From: Lolium rigidum | Taxonomy: Eukaryota > Streptophyta > Magnoliopsida > Poales > Poaceae | Reading direction: 5' to 3' | Assembly: GCF_022539505.1 (NCBI RefSeq) | Contig: NC_061510.1 | Span: 398,952,249 to 399,016,248, forward strand | DNA length: 64,000 nucleotides | Shown here: in pieces, positions 11,501-22,081 of the stretch | Layout: each line of letters opens with the position of its first letter | Numbering within the stretch: the stretch's first letter is position 1 | Notes under the pieces: model-generated | What the model saw: only the letters and a program-made list of their open reading frames with translations | Told to the model about the DNA's origin: nothing | Database searches by the model: none | Position numbers and translations under genes: made by a program

Positions 11501-13160
11501 GTTCCGGTGCTCCGGCGGTCGTTATCCCCCTCCTCCCCCAAAACAACGGAACGCGTGCCCTGCGGGTCTACCCCCTAGATTTCTCCGCGCGAGGGAGCAC
11601 CAATGTAACTTTTCATTATTTTAGGTTTGTTTAGTACATATACACATGGAGAACCAATATTGGGACCCTTTGGCACATATACCCGAAGCTAGAGCCATTA
11701 TCGCACGATCGACGGTGTGCCTGATCTACTGGTTAGGGTTAGGTGTAGGGTTAGGGCTAGGGTTTAGGGGCTAGGGCTAGGGTTTAGGTTAAAGGGTAAG
11801 TATTTATGGTTAGGTATAGGTTTAGGGTTTAGGGTTAGGGTTAGGGTTTATGATGCATGGTTCTGCAGGCTCGGCGTCGTGGTTTAGGGATTTAGAGGGG
11901 TTTAGGGCTCGAAGCCTCCCAGCTTAGGGTTTAGGGTTTAGGGGAGCTACTTTTGCACCATTACACCTTGCACCACACTTTGAAACATATCATAGGTCCA
12001 CATGCAAGGTTTGGTGGGGTTCCGGTGCTCCGGCGGTCGTGATCCCCCTCCTCCCCCCAAAACAGCTGAACGCGTGTCCCGGCGGGTCTACCCCCTAGAT
12101 TTCTCCACGCGAGGGTGCACCAATGTAACTTTTCATTCTTTTAGGTTTGTTTAGTACATATACACATGGAGAACCAATATTGGGACCCTTTGGCACATAT
12201 ACCCGCAGCTAGAGCCATTATCACATGATCGACGGTGTGCCTGATCTACTGGTTAGGGTTAGGTGTAGGGTTAGGGCTAGGGTTTAGGGGCTAGGGCTAG
12301 GGTTTAGGTTAAAGGTAAGTATTTATGGTTAGGTATAGGTTTAGGGTTTAGGGTTAGGGTTAGATGCATGGTTCTGCAGCTCCGGCGTCGTGGTTTAGGG
12401 ATTTAGAGGGGTTTAGGGCTCGAAGCCTCCCCAGTTTAGGGTTTAGGGTTTAGGGAGCTACTTTTGCACCATTACACCTTGCACCACACTTTGACACATA
12501 GCATAGGTCCACATGCAAGGTTTGGTGGGGTTCCGGTGCTCCGGCGGTCGTTATCCCCCTCCTCCCCCAAAACAGCTGAACGCGTGCCCCGGCGGGTCTA
12601 CCCCCTAGATTTCTCCGCGCGAGGGTGCACCAATGTAACTTTTCATTCTTTTAGGTTTGTTTAGTACATATACACATGGAGAACCAATATTGGGACCCTT
12701 TGGCACATATACCCTCGGCTAGAGCCATTATCACACGATCGACGGTGTGCTCGATCTATCGGTTAGGGTTAGGTGTAGGGTTAGGGCTAGGGTTTAAGGG
12801 CTAGGGCTAGGGTTTAGGTTAAAGGGTAAGTATTTATGGTTAGGTATAGGTTTAGGGTTTAGGGTTAGGGTTAGGGTTTATGATGCATGGTTCCGCAGCT
12901 CCGGCGTCGTGGTTTAGGGATTTAGAGGGGTTTAGGGCTCGAAGCCTCCCCAGTTTAGGGTTTAGGGTTTAGGGGAGCTACTTTTGCACCATTACACCTT
13001 GCACCACACTTTGACACATAGCATAGGTCCACATGCAAGGTTTGGTGGGGTTCCGGTGCTCCGGCGGTCGTTATCCCCCTCCTCCCCCCAAAACAGCGGA
13101 ACGCGTGCCCCGGCGGGTCTACCCCCCTAGATTTCTCCGCGCGAGGGTGCACCAATGTAC
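8562..13160. repeat. Tandem array of ~510-522-bp units with telomere-like TTTAGGG blocks
   Basis: The landmark GCTACTTTTGCACC recurs at about 9373, 9895, 10405, 10915, 11428, 11946, 12457 and 12977, giving unit lengths of 522, 510, 510, 513, 518, 511 and 520 bp. Partial and more diverged units precede the first landmark (from about 8562). Each unit has a GC-rich part (GGTTCCGGTGCTCCGGCGG onwards) and a part made of TTAGGG, TTTAGGG and CTAGGG variants. The units are nearly identical, with short indels, which suggests recent expansion by unequal exchange or gene conversion. A 60-66-codon ORF present in each unit has no recognisable protein features. Confidence 0.93.
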
Positions 13161-13284
13161 TTTTTCATTGAAAAGCATGATACATACATTAATAAATAAT
13201 ACACATGTTCAAAAAACAGCTTTAGTATAATTTTGAAATACTACTCAATGTTGTTCATAATTAAAATGGTAAAAAAAAAATGTT

Positions 13285-13408
13285 TGTCGTGCGTAAGCGC
13301 ACGGCAAAGAGGGCTTCCGCACGGCAAAGGGGTCTTTGCGCACGGCAAAGTCCTTCCCGCACGGCAAAGCCTCCCTGCCGCACGGCAAAGACATGCGCAC
13401 GGCAAAGA
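13285..13408. repeat. Internal cluster of CACGGCAAAG motifs
   Basis: Seven or so copies of the same motif as in the element's ends, mostly in one orientation, sit just 3' of the tandem array and just 5' of the GC-rich leader of the transposase gene. This may be the inner part of the left subterminal region, pushed inward by the array, or a promoter-proximal regulatory cluster. Confidence 0.8.
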
Positions 13409-13601
13409 CCCGCCACTTAACCTAAATCGGGTCGATCCGACCAGGTGTTTGGCTAGATCGAGCACGCGCGCCCTGCCTAGCTCCTCCCACACGCACCGAG
13501 CGCCGCCGCCCACCTCCTGCTCCCCCTCTGCCCCTCCGGCCAGCCGCCGGCGCCACCCCCACCGCCCACACAGCCGCCGCCCACCTCCTCTCCCCCTCTG
13601 C

Positions 13602-13781
13602 CCCTCCGGCCAGCCGCCGCCCCACCCCCGCCTGCGCTGCCCTGCCCACGCCGTCGCCCTCCCCTCCGGCCAGCCGCCGCCCCACCCCCGCCTCCGCTGC
13701 CCTGCCCACGCCGTCGCCCTCCCCTCCGGCCAGCCGCCGCCCCACCCCCGCCTCCGCTGCCCTGCCCACGCTGTCGCCCTC
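13602..13781. repeat. 60-bp GC-rich minisatellite, three copies
   Basis: Three consecutive 60-bp units start at about 13602, 13662 and 13722, each containing CCTCCGGCCAGCCGCC and CGCTGCCCTGCCCACG. They differ by single bases only. Related half-units lie upstream (13530-13600). The repeat sits in the probable leader exon and makes long, meaningless proline/arginine ORFs in several frames. Confidence 0.9.
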
Positions 13782-14587
13782 TTCCCCGACCTCCTGTCGC
13801 CGGCCACCACTCCGACCTGCCGCTGCCGGGCACCTCCCCCACAAGCTGCTACCGGTAAGCTCCCTCTTCCCCTCCTGCATCTAGTTTTGCTAAGAATTAC
13901 ATCTCTTTTCCTGTCGAATTGAATGGGTAGCCAGTAGAGAAATCTTGCGGGTATGGTGACGACCTTTCAGTCAATGAAAAATTGTCGTCTGCATATGCGT
14001 AGATTTAGTGAATTTACTGTAGTATAAATTAGAAATAGGATTTTAGTTTAGTATGAATTAGAAATAGGATTTTAGTTTAGTATAAGATTTTAGTGTTTAG
14101 TATAAATTAGAAATACGAATTTAGTTTTGAAAAAGGTGTTTATGATAGGGATATGTTAATACTAGGCACATATGGCAAAAATAAGATAATGTGCCAGAAG
14201 GAAATTATTTATGGTGAAGTAATATTGTTATACAACTATTATAAAAAATTCTTGTTCACTTGCATGACTATTTTATTTTTTCGTTAAGCAGACGATGCTT
14301 CGAGGTGGACACGAGGGGCGGCGTTGCGGGGGTGTTTGACGGGGCGTTCTGGATCTTCTTCGGCGATTCTCTCAGAGGGTTGTTGATCTTCTTCGCCGGC
14401 TGTCGATCACGCTTCGAGGGTGAGAATCCATTCGCCTCTTTTGTACCTAGGTTTTCTTTGTGTCTAGATCACCAAGTCTGTCGCGATACCTAGGCGTCTC
14501 TTCCCGACCGTAAGGGTTACGCGGATAAATATGCATTAGTGGTCTCGCATATTATGAACCGTAACTCTTACGGCATTTATCGGGACA

Positions 14588-14800
14588 GCCGGCGGATGCG
14601 TAGTTGGGTACGTTCTCCGTGCTCTACCCCGATCCGAGATCGGATTTCGGTAGCGCCTCCCCTTGTTCTCCGGATGCACACCCCTCTCGGCTTTTTGCCG
14701 AGACGTGTATCGGGAGATCAGCGGGAGGTGCTGCCGAAATTCTGTCTCGGATCGGGGTAGAGCTGGGAGAACGTACTCAATCTACGGATCCGGCGGCTGC
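14588..14800. repeat. ~90-bp-arm inverted repeat in the transposase leader intron
   Basis: The left arm contains GTACGTTCTCC, CTCTACCCCGATCCGAGA and GGTAGCGCCTCCC; the right arm carries the complementary GGGAGGTGCTGCC, TCTCGGATCGGGGTAGAG and GGGAGAACGTAC. The arms match with a few substitutions across about 80-90 bp and enclose a loop with its own small hairpin (CTCGGCTTTTTGCCGAG). By the predicted splice sites it lies within the second leader intron. Confidence 0.85.
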
Positions 14801-14922
14801 TAGGAGCCCACCTAGTAGAGTTTCAGGTTGATGCACGCGTAAAATAAATAAATATAGGATGCATTTATTTCCTATTTGATATATAAATGCTATGTTCGTC
14901 TCGTTTTGTTGCTGATTAGAGG

Positions 14923-17900
14923 ATGGATAATCGTGGCTGGATGTACGATGGCAGAATCGGCCAGTGGGACTATACTCGATGAATGGGGAGAAAAGACCGA
15001 GCAGTTTGTGGATAGGGCGTTTGCCATCCCTAGCAGACCTATAAGTGTTTGGTGCCCTTGTAGTAAGTGCGCTAACCGAAAGGCACAGGACAAGGAAACT
15101 ATGAGTATGCACCTGATCAAGTTTGGGTTCACACCGTCCTACAGGATTTGGACTTACCATGGAGAAAAGGCAAAGAAACGTGCTAGGAAGGAGGTGCGGC
15201 AGATTCAACCTAGGGGGAATATGACACTCGGTTTTGATAGGTGCTTAGAAAACTTGGCTAATGGTAATGTGCCTGAAAGCTCTCATGTAGAGGTGGAGAC
15301 ACCTCAGGATGCGGAGACAAGTGAGGACCCGGAGGAGAACACAAAGGAGTATTATGAGGCTCTGTTTGCTTCGCAGAAACCTCTACATGAAAATACAGAG
15401 GTTACCCAACTAGATGCCATCGCTCGCCTTATGGCCTTGAAGTGCCATAGGAACTTGTGCAGAGATGGGTTCGATGAACTTCTGGTCATCGTAGGCAGCC
15501 TTTCGCCGAAAGGGCACCTCTTGCCGCAAAACTTCTACTATTCGACCAAATTGCTCGTTGACCTTAAGATGTCATCTCAGCAGATACACGCTTGTCCAAA
15601 GGGATGCATGCTATTCGGAGAGGAGCACGCTGACACAAATTATTGCATCAAATGCAATTCCTCTAGGTACTTTGAGGTAGACCGCAATGGTGATGGTCAG
15701 AAGAGGGAGACCACGGTTGCCAAGAATATCCTCCGCTATCTTCCAGTTCTACCGAGGATCCAGCGGCTCTTCATGACCGAGGATACTGCCCAGCAGATGA
15801 GGTGGGCCGTGGAAGGAAACAGATACACCGACAAGATGATACATCCGTCGGATGGTACCGCATGGAAGAACTTTGTGAAGAAATTTCCACCGAAAGCAGG
15901 TGACCCGAGGAGCGTAGCGGTTGCGATATCAACCGATGGGTTCAATCCATATGGTATGTCGGCTGCAGTATACGCTTGTTGGCCGGTGTTTGTTATTCCC
16001 ATGAACCTCCCCCGGCGTCTCGCATGAGATCGGAGAACATGTTTATGTCGATGATAATCCCGGGGCCCAAATACCCGGGCAAGAACATGAATGTGTACCT
16101 GGAACCGCTGGTGGATGACTTGGTTCGTGGCTGGGAAGGTCGCGGGATCCGAACATATGACGCATCAAAGAAGGAGTACTTCGATATGTATATGTGGTAC
16201 CACACGTCCTCGCATGACCTGCCAAAGCACGTGCTTTGTTCTCGCGGGTGGTGTACACATGGGAAGTGGCCTTGCCCACAAGTGCGGACAGGCCGTGACT
16301 TTCTTCTCGGCTAAACAAGGGAGGCAAGTATTCATGCTTTGATGAAGCTCGACAAGTTCCTTGAGCGGAGGCATGCATACAGGAGTGATGTAAAGAGTTT
16401 CAAGAAAGGTCGTGTTGTCCGTGGCCCGAAGCCAATTCCGAAGACCGGAACGGAAATCAAGGCCGAGTTAGATGCTCTTCAGCCTAGCCCTGATGGGAAT
16501 GGTTTCTTAGGATATGGGGAGACACACCAATGGACTCACAAGCCGTGCTTATGGAAGCTCCCTTACTTTGAGTTTCTCGAGCTCCCGCATAACATTGATG
16601 TAATGCACACCGAGAAGAATATCGTTGAAGCCATTTGGAGCACGATTGTGGACACCGAGAAGACGAAGGATAACATAAAGGCTCGAATTGATCAAGAAAT
16701 GTGGTGTGATAGGCCGGAGTTGAACATGCAGCCACCTAATGGTGCCAAAAAACTTGGACTAAGCCACACGCTCCGTTCTGCCTCACAAAGGCCCAAAAAG
16801 GGAGGTCTTCCAATGGATGAAGGACTCCTTGTTTTTCCCCGATGGGTTCGCAGCCAACTGGATGAGGGGCCTGAACATTGAAACGCTGCGAGTACAAGGA
16901 CTGAAGAGTCATGACTACCACATATGGCTTGAGCGGATAATGCCGGTGATGATTCGAGGCTATGTCCCTGAGAAGACTTGGCGAGTGCTAGCGAGGTTGA
17001 GTTTTTTCTTCCGCCAATTTGTGCTAGGGAGTTAGACACTAAAGTGATTGAGAAGCTGGATGAAGAGGCACCCGTGTTGCTTTGCGATCTGGAGAAGATC
17101 TTTCCTCCAGGGTTTTTTAATCCGCTGCAACACATGATCCCGCACCTCGTGGAGGAGTGCTTAAAGGGGGCCCGAATTGGGGCCGTTGGCAGCTTGGTCC
17201 CGAGAGAGAAACACAAAAGCTTCGTCAAATGACCGGCAATAAATGCAAGATCGAAGCATCCATAGCCGAGGCAGATCCCGAACGTGGAGGTGGCAAACTT
17301 CACCACTAAGCACTATGATCCCAACATTCCCACAAAGCACAACCCGGTCCTCCGTTACAATGCCGCCAACAATGAAGAAGTACCCAAGCTTAGCATCTTC
17401 GTGGGGCTTGGTGGCAAGTCAAGTGGCTCGAAGCCGTACAGAACGGACCTCCATGAGCGGACCTTGATCCACTCGTATGTCTTAAACACCATGGTCGAAG
17501 TGAAGCCGTACATCGAGTAAGTGCGAACCATTTAATTATTCGCAAACATTCACTCGTATGTTCGTGGCTAACTCTTCCTCTTTTCATCGGTATAGGAAAT
17601 TCAAGGCTATACATTGGAAGAATACCCACAGGGAGCCTACCCCGGAAGAATCCAAGCAAATTTTCGATAAGGGAGGCGGTTTCGGTTTCAGTAGCTGGTT
17701 TTGTAATTTGGTACTATTCTATCCAAATTAGCTAGCACTTCCGACATTTATCGGTCATTTCTCGTTCTAAACTTCTTGTGCTAAACTTGTAGGCAAGAAC
17801 CGACAAAGAGATGAAGTCAGAGCTAAGAAAAATTGCTAGGGGCTTTGACCATTCCGTAGAAGCGTTCAACTCCTATGACGTGAACGGGTATCGCTTCCAG

Positions 17901-18624
17901 ACCCATCAATACACAACAAGCCGGCCCAACGCGAAGACAATAAATAGTGGGGTGGTATGTCAAGGTGATGATGGGCTCCATTACTATGGAAGAGTCGAGG
18001 GTATATACGAGCTGAATTACGGGTTTCACAAAGGGCTAAATCCCGTCGTCTTCAAATGCCATTGGTTTGACCCACGTCGGGTGAGACGGGATCCTGAAAT
18101 TGGGTTGGTCGAAGTTGAAAGGAACTCCGTTTATAAGGGAGAGGATGTGTACATCTTGGCAACCCAGGCCTTTCAAGTATTCTATCTCCCGTACGCGTGC
18201 GAAACCCGACAAAACGTCTACATGGATGGGATGTTGTGATGACGGTGCCTTCACGCAATAGGCCGCCCCCGCCAAACAAGGACGATTACCGCCGCGTAGA
18301 CCCCGCAGCAAGGAGTGTCGAGTTTTATCGGGAAGAAGGGCTCCCGGCCATTTCACAATCGGCTTGCCGACTATCGATGACATGGTCGTAGACGATGAAC
18401 AAGAAGACGCGGGCATGGATGGAGACAATGCGGAAGATGAAGCTGAGGATGTCCGTGCCTCGGAAGACCTGAGTTTGCTCGAGGCGTTCAAAGCAGGGAT
18501 TGACCTCGATGCGGATGGACCACCTCCGGGTTTCATTGATGATTATTGGTTCGCCGAGCCCGATGACGATGAGGAGACACGCGGTCCAATCACGGATGGC
18601 GACACAGAGCTACGATCCATGTAG
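14923..18624 (+). pseudogene. CACTA TNP2/TNPD-type transposase gene, frameshifted
   Basis: This encodes the main transposase of En/Spm-type elements, which cuts at the element ends. The start is best placed at 14923, where MDNRGWMYDGR opens the transposase-associated N-terminal domain. Next come CPCSKC (zinc-binding-like, about 15053-15070), the TNP2 core (SLSPKGHLLPQNFY near 15500, STDGFNPYG near 15930, IPGPKYPGKNMNV near 16056, ELPHNIDVMHTEKNI near 16580) and LKSHDYH near 16905. DUF4218-like (PHLVEECLKGARIG near 17143) and DUF4216-like (YYGRVEGIYELNY near 17985) segments follow. An intron is likely at 17517-17595. The frame is broken near 14980, 16012 (short C run), 16270-16350, 17000, 18215 and 18335, so it cannot encode a complete enzyme as read. 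Confidence 0.92.
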
Positions 18625-18900
18625 TAGTAATTGTGAGGCTAGCCTATTTGTAATAACTCCGTGTAATAGAGATTGTCTAGCTAGGTTATTTGTAAGAACT
18701 CCGTGCTATGTTTGAGAGAACTCTATGGTAGCTATTTGTTGCTTCCACTAATTAATTAATGTTCATCCTTTTGCATTATTTGTTGCTTTCATTAATGTTC
18801 ATCTACTTATATTTCTGTTGCTTTCACTAATTTTTATCTCTTTACAATATTGCATACTAATAAACCACTCTCTTCATTTGTGTTTGCAGGTGATTGAAGC

Positions 18901-21290
18901 ATGGCGCCAAAAAAAAGGGGTGGCGGTCTTAAAAAGAAGCTCAAGGACTTGGTAGGTGTAGGGACTTCGAGGCGGGGCCGAGCTACTACCCCCTCCTAGC
19001 CCCCTCCCGTCGCTCCCACGGGCGGCCGCGTAGGAAGAATGCGACGCGGGTACTCACTCCTAGTCCTAGCCCCCCTCCCGCAGCCGATGATGATGACGAG
19101 GAGGAGGACCAGGAGCACCACGGGGGTGGGGAGGACCAGGAGGAGGAGGTGGGTGGGGAGGACCAGGAGGAGGAGGGGGGTGGGGATGACCAGGAGGAGG
19201 AGGGGGACGAGGAGGACCTCTCGGAGGATGAGGGGTTGGGGAACTTAGTGTTCGATCCTGATCCAAGCCTAGAGTGGTGTGAGCCGGAGGATTACCAGTA
19301 CGTTCCAGCTGTGGAGAGGCTGAGGCCACGTGATAGGAAGCCATATCGGCGTGGGATAACACAGCTCCCCGAGCTGAAGCACTGGCGCTACAGGCACGTT
19401 GTTCTTGTGCCCTATGGAAGGAGGTACATGTTAATTTTTGGCATTTCGTTATCGCAATTTTGTCATTATCAAAATTATTATCACATACATATTGATGTTG
19501 TCGTTTCATGGTGCAGCTCGTTCCAGTATGAAGACCCGACGCGAGAGACCGCCACGTGGGTACTCGAACATCCTTGGGGGCCTACTTAGATGGTATTTCC
19601 CTGGGATAGTCAATTTCCCTACTGGTGGCTGCGACGTAGCTTGGAGGTGGGCGCACTACAGCCTCGCGGAAGATCCTCTTGGCCGCGGCACCGCGGCGGA
19701 TTTGGTTGTTTACAAATTCTGGGTACGTGACTTTTGACTTCTTACCATTCATACACTCTCCTTGGTTCACAATAATTGCACTAATGCTCCTTGTTTCACC
19801 TATGTGCATGGTTGCAGAAATACTTCAAGAGGGCCGAGGGCAAGGAGAATGCGTGCGATGATGTCCTACACCAGCTTGCAAGGAAGAGGGTGACTGGCAT
19901 GCACTACGAGGCACGTGTTCAATGCGTCCGCGACTGGCACGCCGACCGCTTCGTCCACATGTCTAAGGAGGACGCTCGCGACACGCTCATGCAGCCGTGG
20001 CAGTACTTGCGTGTATTTGCATTTATGTGTTATTGATTTCTTTATCGCCATGTAGTTTATTTTACCATAATGGGTTTATCTTGTGCATGTAGAACCCTCC
20101 TCAGTACGTCGGCAACGACGATAGGTGCTTTCGTGCGATGGTCATGTGGTGGACATGCTCCCAGTACCTCAAGAAGCACGCGGAGGGCAAGAAGAAGCGG
20201 GCAGAGATGCGAGGTGGATCGCATATCCAAGGCAGCATCCCCATCTCTCTTCACCTGCAGAAGGAGGTGAGCAAATTAATGGTTCCTTCATTCTTTGAAT
20301 TCATGCATGTTATATATTTGTTAACTCCGCAAGGGTGTGTCACTTCACTAAATTACATGTTCTCTTTTGCAGGAAGTCAGGACAGGAGCGAAGCCTAACG
20401 TCTTTGCCGTGCTAAAGAAGATGAAGCAAAGGAAGACGCCTGATCCTGAGACGGGGTCCGTGTGGGTTAACCCGCAATCCGAGACCCAGTGCACGTCGTA
20501 TGTCTCCAAGTTCAAGCGTAAGCACGGCGAGGACGCCAACCCGGAGGCCGAGGACTTTGACCCCGAGGTCGCGGTGCTTGCGGGAGAAGGCTTGAAGCAT
20601 GGCCGCCTATGGTTTGGTGACGGGTGCGTCGACCCGGCCGAGGGTTCCCTCTCTCCGCCGGATCCGTCGTGGTCGTAAGAGCGGCCAGCCTCGAGGTAGA
20701 GCCCCGGCCACGGGCTTCGGATCTAGGCTGTCGAGCGGTTACGGGTATGTTCTTCCTCGGGTCTCTACATTTCCTTTACATGCTTTCCATTGAAATGTTA
20801 ATGACATCGCGGCAACACAACGTAGGAGGAGATGGCAGCGAAGGAGCAGGCGGCCCAGGAGCACGCACGGAACATGGAGCGGCAGATTCTGGAGTACCAG
20901 CAGCAGCAGACACAGATGATGCAGCAGATGCAACAGCAGCAGCAGATGATGCAGCAGCAGCAGATGATGCAGCAGCAGCAGGCACAGATGAGCTGGCTCA
21001 TGAGCCAGACGGCTCTGTCTTCTCCACCGGGGAGTCTTCCTCCTCCACCTTACTCCATGTGGATGCCGCCACCGCCCACTCAGACCCCGGGGACACCTAT
21101 CACCGTCAACAACATGAACATCATCCGGAGCATGAACCTCGGTGAGTCCTCTTGTGCCCAACCCGCTACTTGTACTTGTTCAAGTGTTCAATATGCAAAT
21201 GCAAATGCAAATGTTCATTCCATCAACCTTATAGATAATTATTCACAAGGCAATGACAATGAGGCCGGCGGAAGCGGAGGAGGACAATAA
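18901..21290 (+). pseudogene. CACTA second gene, Transposase_24 (Ptta/En/Spm) type, multi-exon
   Basis: The start MAPKKRGGGLKKKLKDL at 18901 is followed by an early stop near 18998, so the gene is probably defective. Downstream exons read by splice signals are about 19040-19423 (acidic, Glu/Asp-rich), 19517-19722, 19818-20010, 20093-20266, 20373-20744 and 20826-21141, with a short last exon ending at 21290. The core includes RWYFPGIVNFPTGG, NPPQYVGNDDRCFRAMVMWW and NPQSETQCTSYVSKF, which match the plant Transposase_24 family in layout. The C-terminal part is a glutamine/methionine-rich coiled stretch (20,880-20,990) and then proline-rich. Such proteins correspond to the accessory DNA-binding product (TNPA role) in En/Spm elements; that role is inferred. 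Exon phases were not fully checked. Confidence 0.8.
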
Positions 21291-21579
21291 GGTTGATGGC
21301 ATGGTCTTGATGGATTTGTGGACATTACACTTGTTATGGATTGTACTTGTACTTGATGTGTGTTGATGTATTTGTGGACATTGCACTTGTACTTGATGTA
21401 TTTGTGGACATTGCACTTGTTATGCATAAACTATGTGTGCTCGATGTATTTATGGTGTTGTTCATGTGTTTGGTGATGCTATGGTGAATATATATGTTAT
21501 ATATGTTATATATATATGAAATGCAATTTTGAAATGCAGGGATTAAAGAAAAACAGAAAAAAAATGAAAAAACCAGGGG

Positions 21580-22058
21580 CCTTTGCCGTGTGTATGCACA
21601 CGGCAAAGGACATTTGGTCACTTTGCCGTGTGCATACACACGGCAAAGGCGCCACGTGGCGCAAGCCTGTAGACCTGGTATGCTGCTCCGGCGTGTGCCG
21701 GAGGGAGTTTTGCCGTGCGTGGTGGGCGTGGCCGCACGGCAAAGTGTGGCCGCACGGCAAATTGTTGCCGCACGGCAAAGGGTGGCCGCACGGCAAAGGA
21801 TCTGCCGCACGGCAAAGAAAAGCCGCACGGCAACGAAGCGCACGCACGGCAACGATAGCTCGCACGGCAAAGCGGCTGCCGCACGGCAACGCAACGCGCA
21901 CACGGAAAAGCCCTTTGCCGGGCAAGTTGGTCAGGCGCACGGCAATGTTGTCTTTGCCGTCGGGGACAATGCCGTGCAGACGTTGCCGTGCGTCGACGCA
22001 CGGCAAAGCCTTTGCCGTGCAAAATAGGCTCTTTGCCGTGCGATCGGTCGCACGGCAA
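21580..22058. repeat. Right subterminal repeats of the CACTA element
   Basis: More than twenty copies of CACGGCAAAG, CACGGCAACG or complements lie in about 480 bp. Two near-palindromes occur at the inner edge (GCCGTGTGTATGCACACGGC around 21585 and a similar one around 21625). ORFs on both strands are by-products. Confidence 0.9.
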
Positions 22059-22078
22059 CGCCTGTTTCTCCCGTAGTG
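22059..22078 (-). repeat. Right terminal inverted repeat of the CACTA element
   Basis: The last 20 bases, ending TAGTG, are followed by the second AAT target copy at 22079-22081. Confidence 0.95.
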
Positions 22079-22081
22079 AAT

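Larger units (their letters stand above)
13430..14922 (+). promoter_or_regulatory. Probable spliced 5' leader of the CACTA transposase gene
   Basis: A GC-rich block (13430-13854) ends in a good donor, CCG|GTAAGC at 13855. An acceptor TTAAGCAG precedes 14292. A second non-coding exon of about 128 bp ends at a GTGAG donor at 14420, and an acceptor TGATTAG at 14919 is followed directly by the start ATG at 14923. This gives two leader introns of about 440 and 500 bp. The splice sites are read by eye; no transcript evidence is available here. Confidence 0.5.
8048..22078 (+). mobile_element. Complete-ended CACTA (En/Spm-like) DNA transposon, 14.0 kb
   Basis: The left end reads CACTACGGGAAAATCAGGCG and the right end is its near-complement, CGCCTGTTTCTCCCGTAGTG (18 of 20 positions match). 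Both are directly flanked by AAT (8045-8047 and 22079-22081), the 3-bp target duplication of this superfamily. Both ends carry dense subterminal CACGGCAAAG/CTTTGCCGTG motifs. Inside are a telomere-like tandem array, a GC-rich spliced leader, a TNP2-type transposase gene and a second gene with a Transposase_24-type protein, both on the plus strand. The coding genes are damaged, but the cis-acting ends look usable, so it would depend on transposase supplied in trans. I do not assign a named family. Confidence 0.96.

Noticed and set aside
9380..13155. A conserved 60-66-codon ORF present in each ~0.5-kb unit (MHHYTLHHTL...)
   Set aside because: It repeats because the DNA repeats. It has no domain features, the opposite strand is equally open, and copies differ by frameshifting indels.
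8562..13160. Possible chromosome end or interstitial telomere
   Set aside because: The TTTAGGG-like blocks are interrupted and embedded in 0.5-kb units, lie wholly inside a CACTA element with intact ends, and are flanked by normal sequence on both sides.
13233..13922. A 229-aa proline-rich ORF and its antisense glycine/arginine ORFs
   Set aside because: The GC-rich 60-bp minisatellite is open in most frames. Splice signals suggest a leader exon and no protein motif is present.
20739..21161. Cysteine- or alanine-rich minus-strand ORFs over the CAG repeats
   Set aside because: They are shadows of the glutamine-coding repeat in the second CACTA gene.
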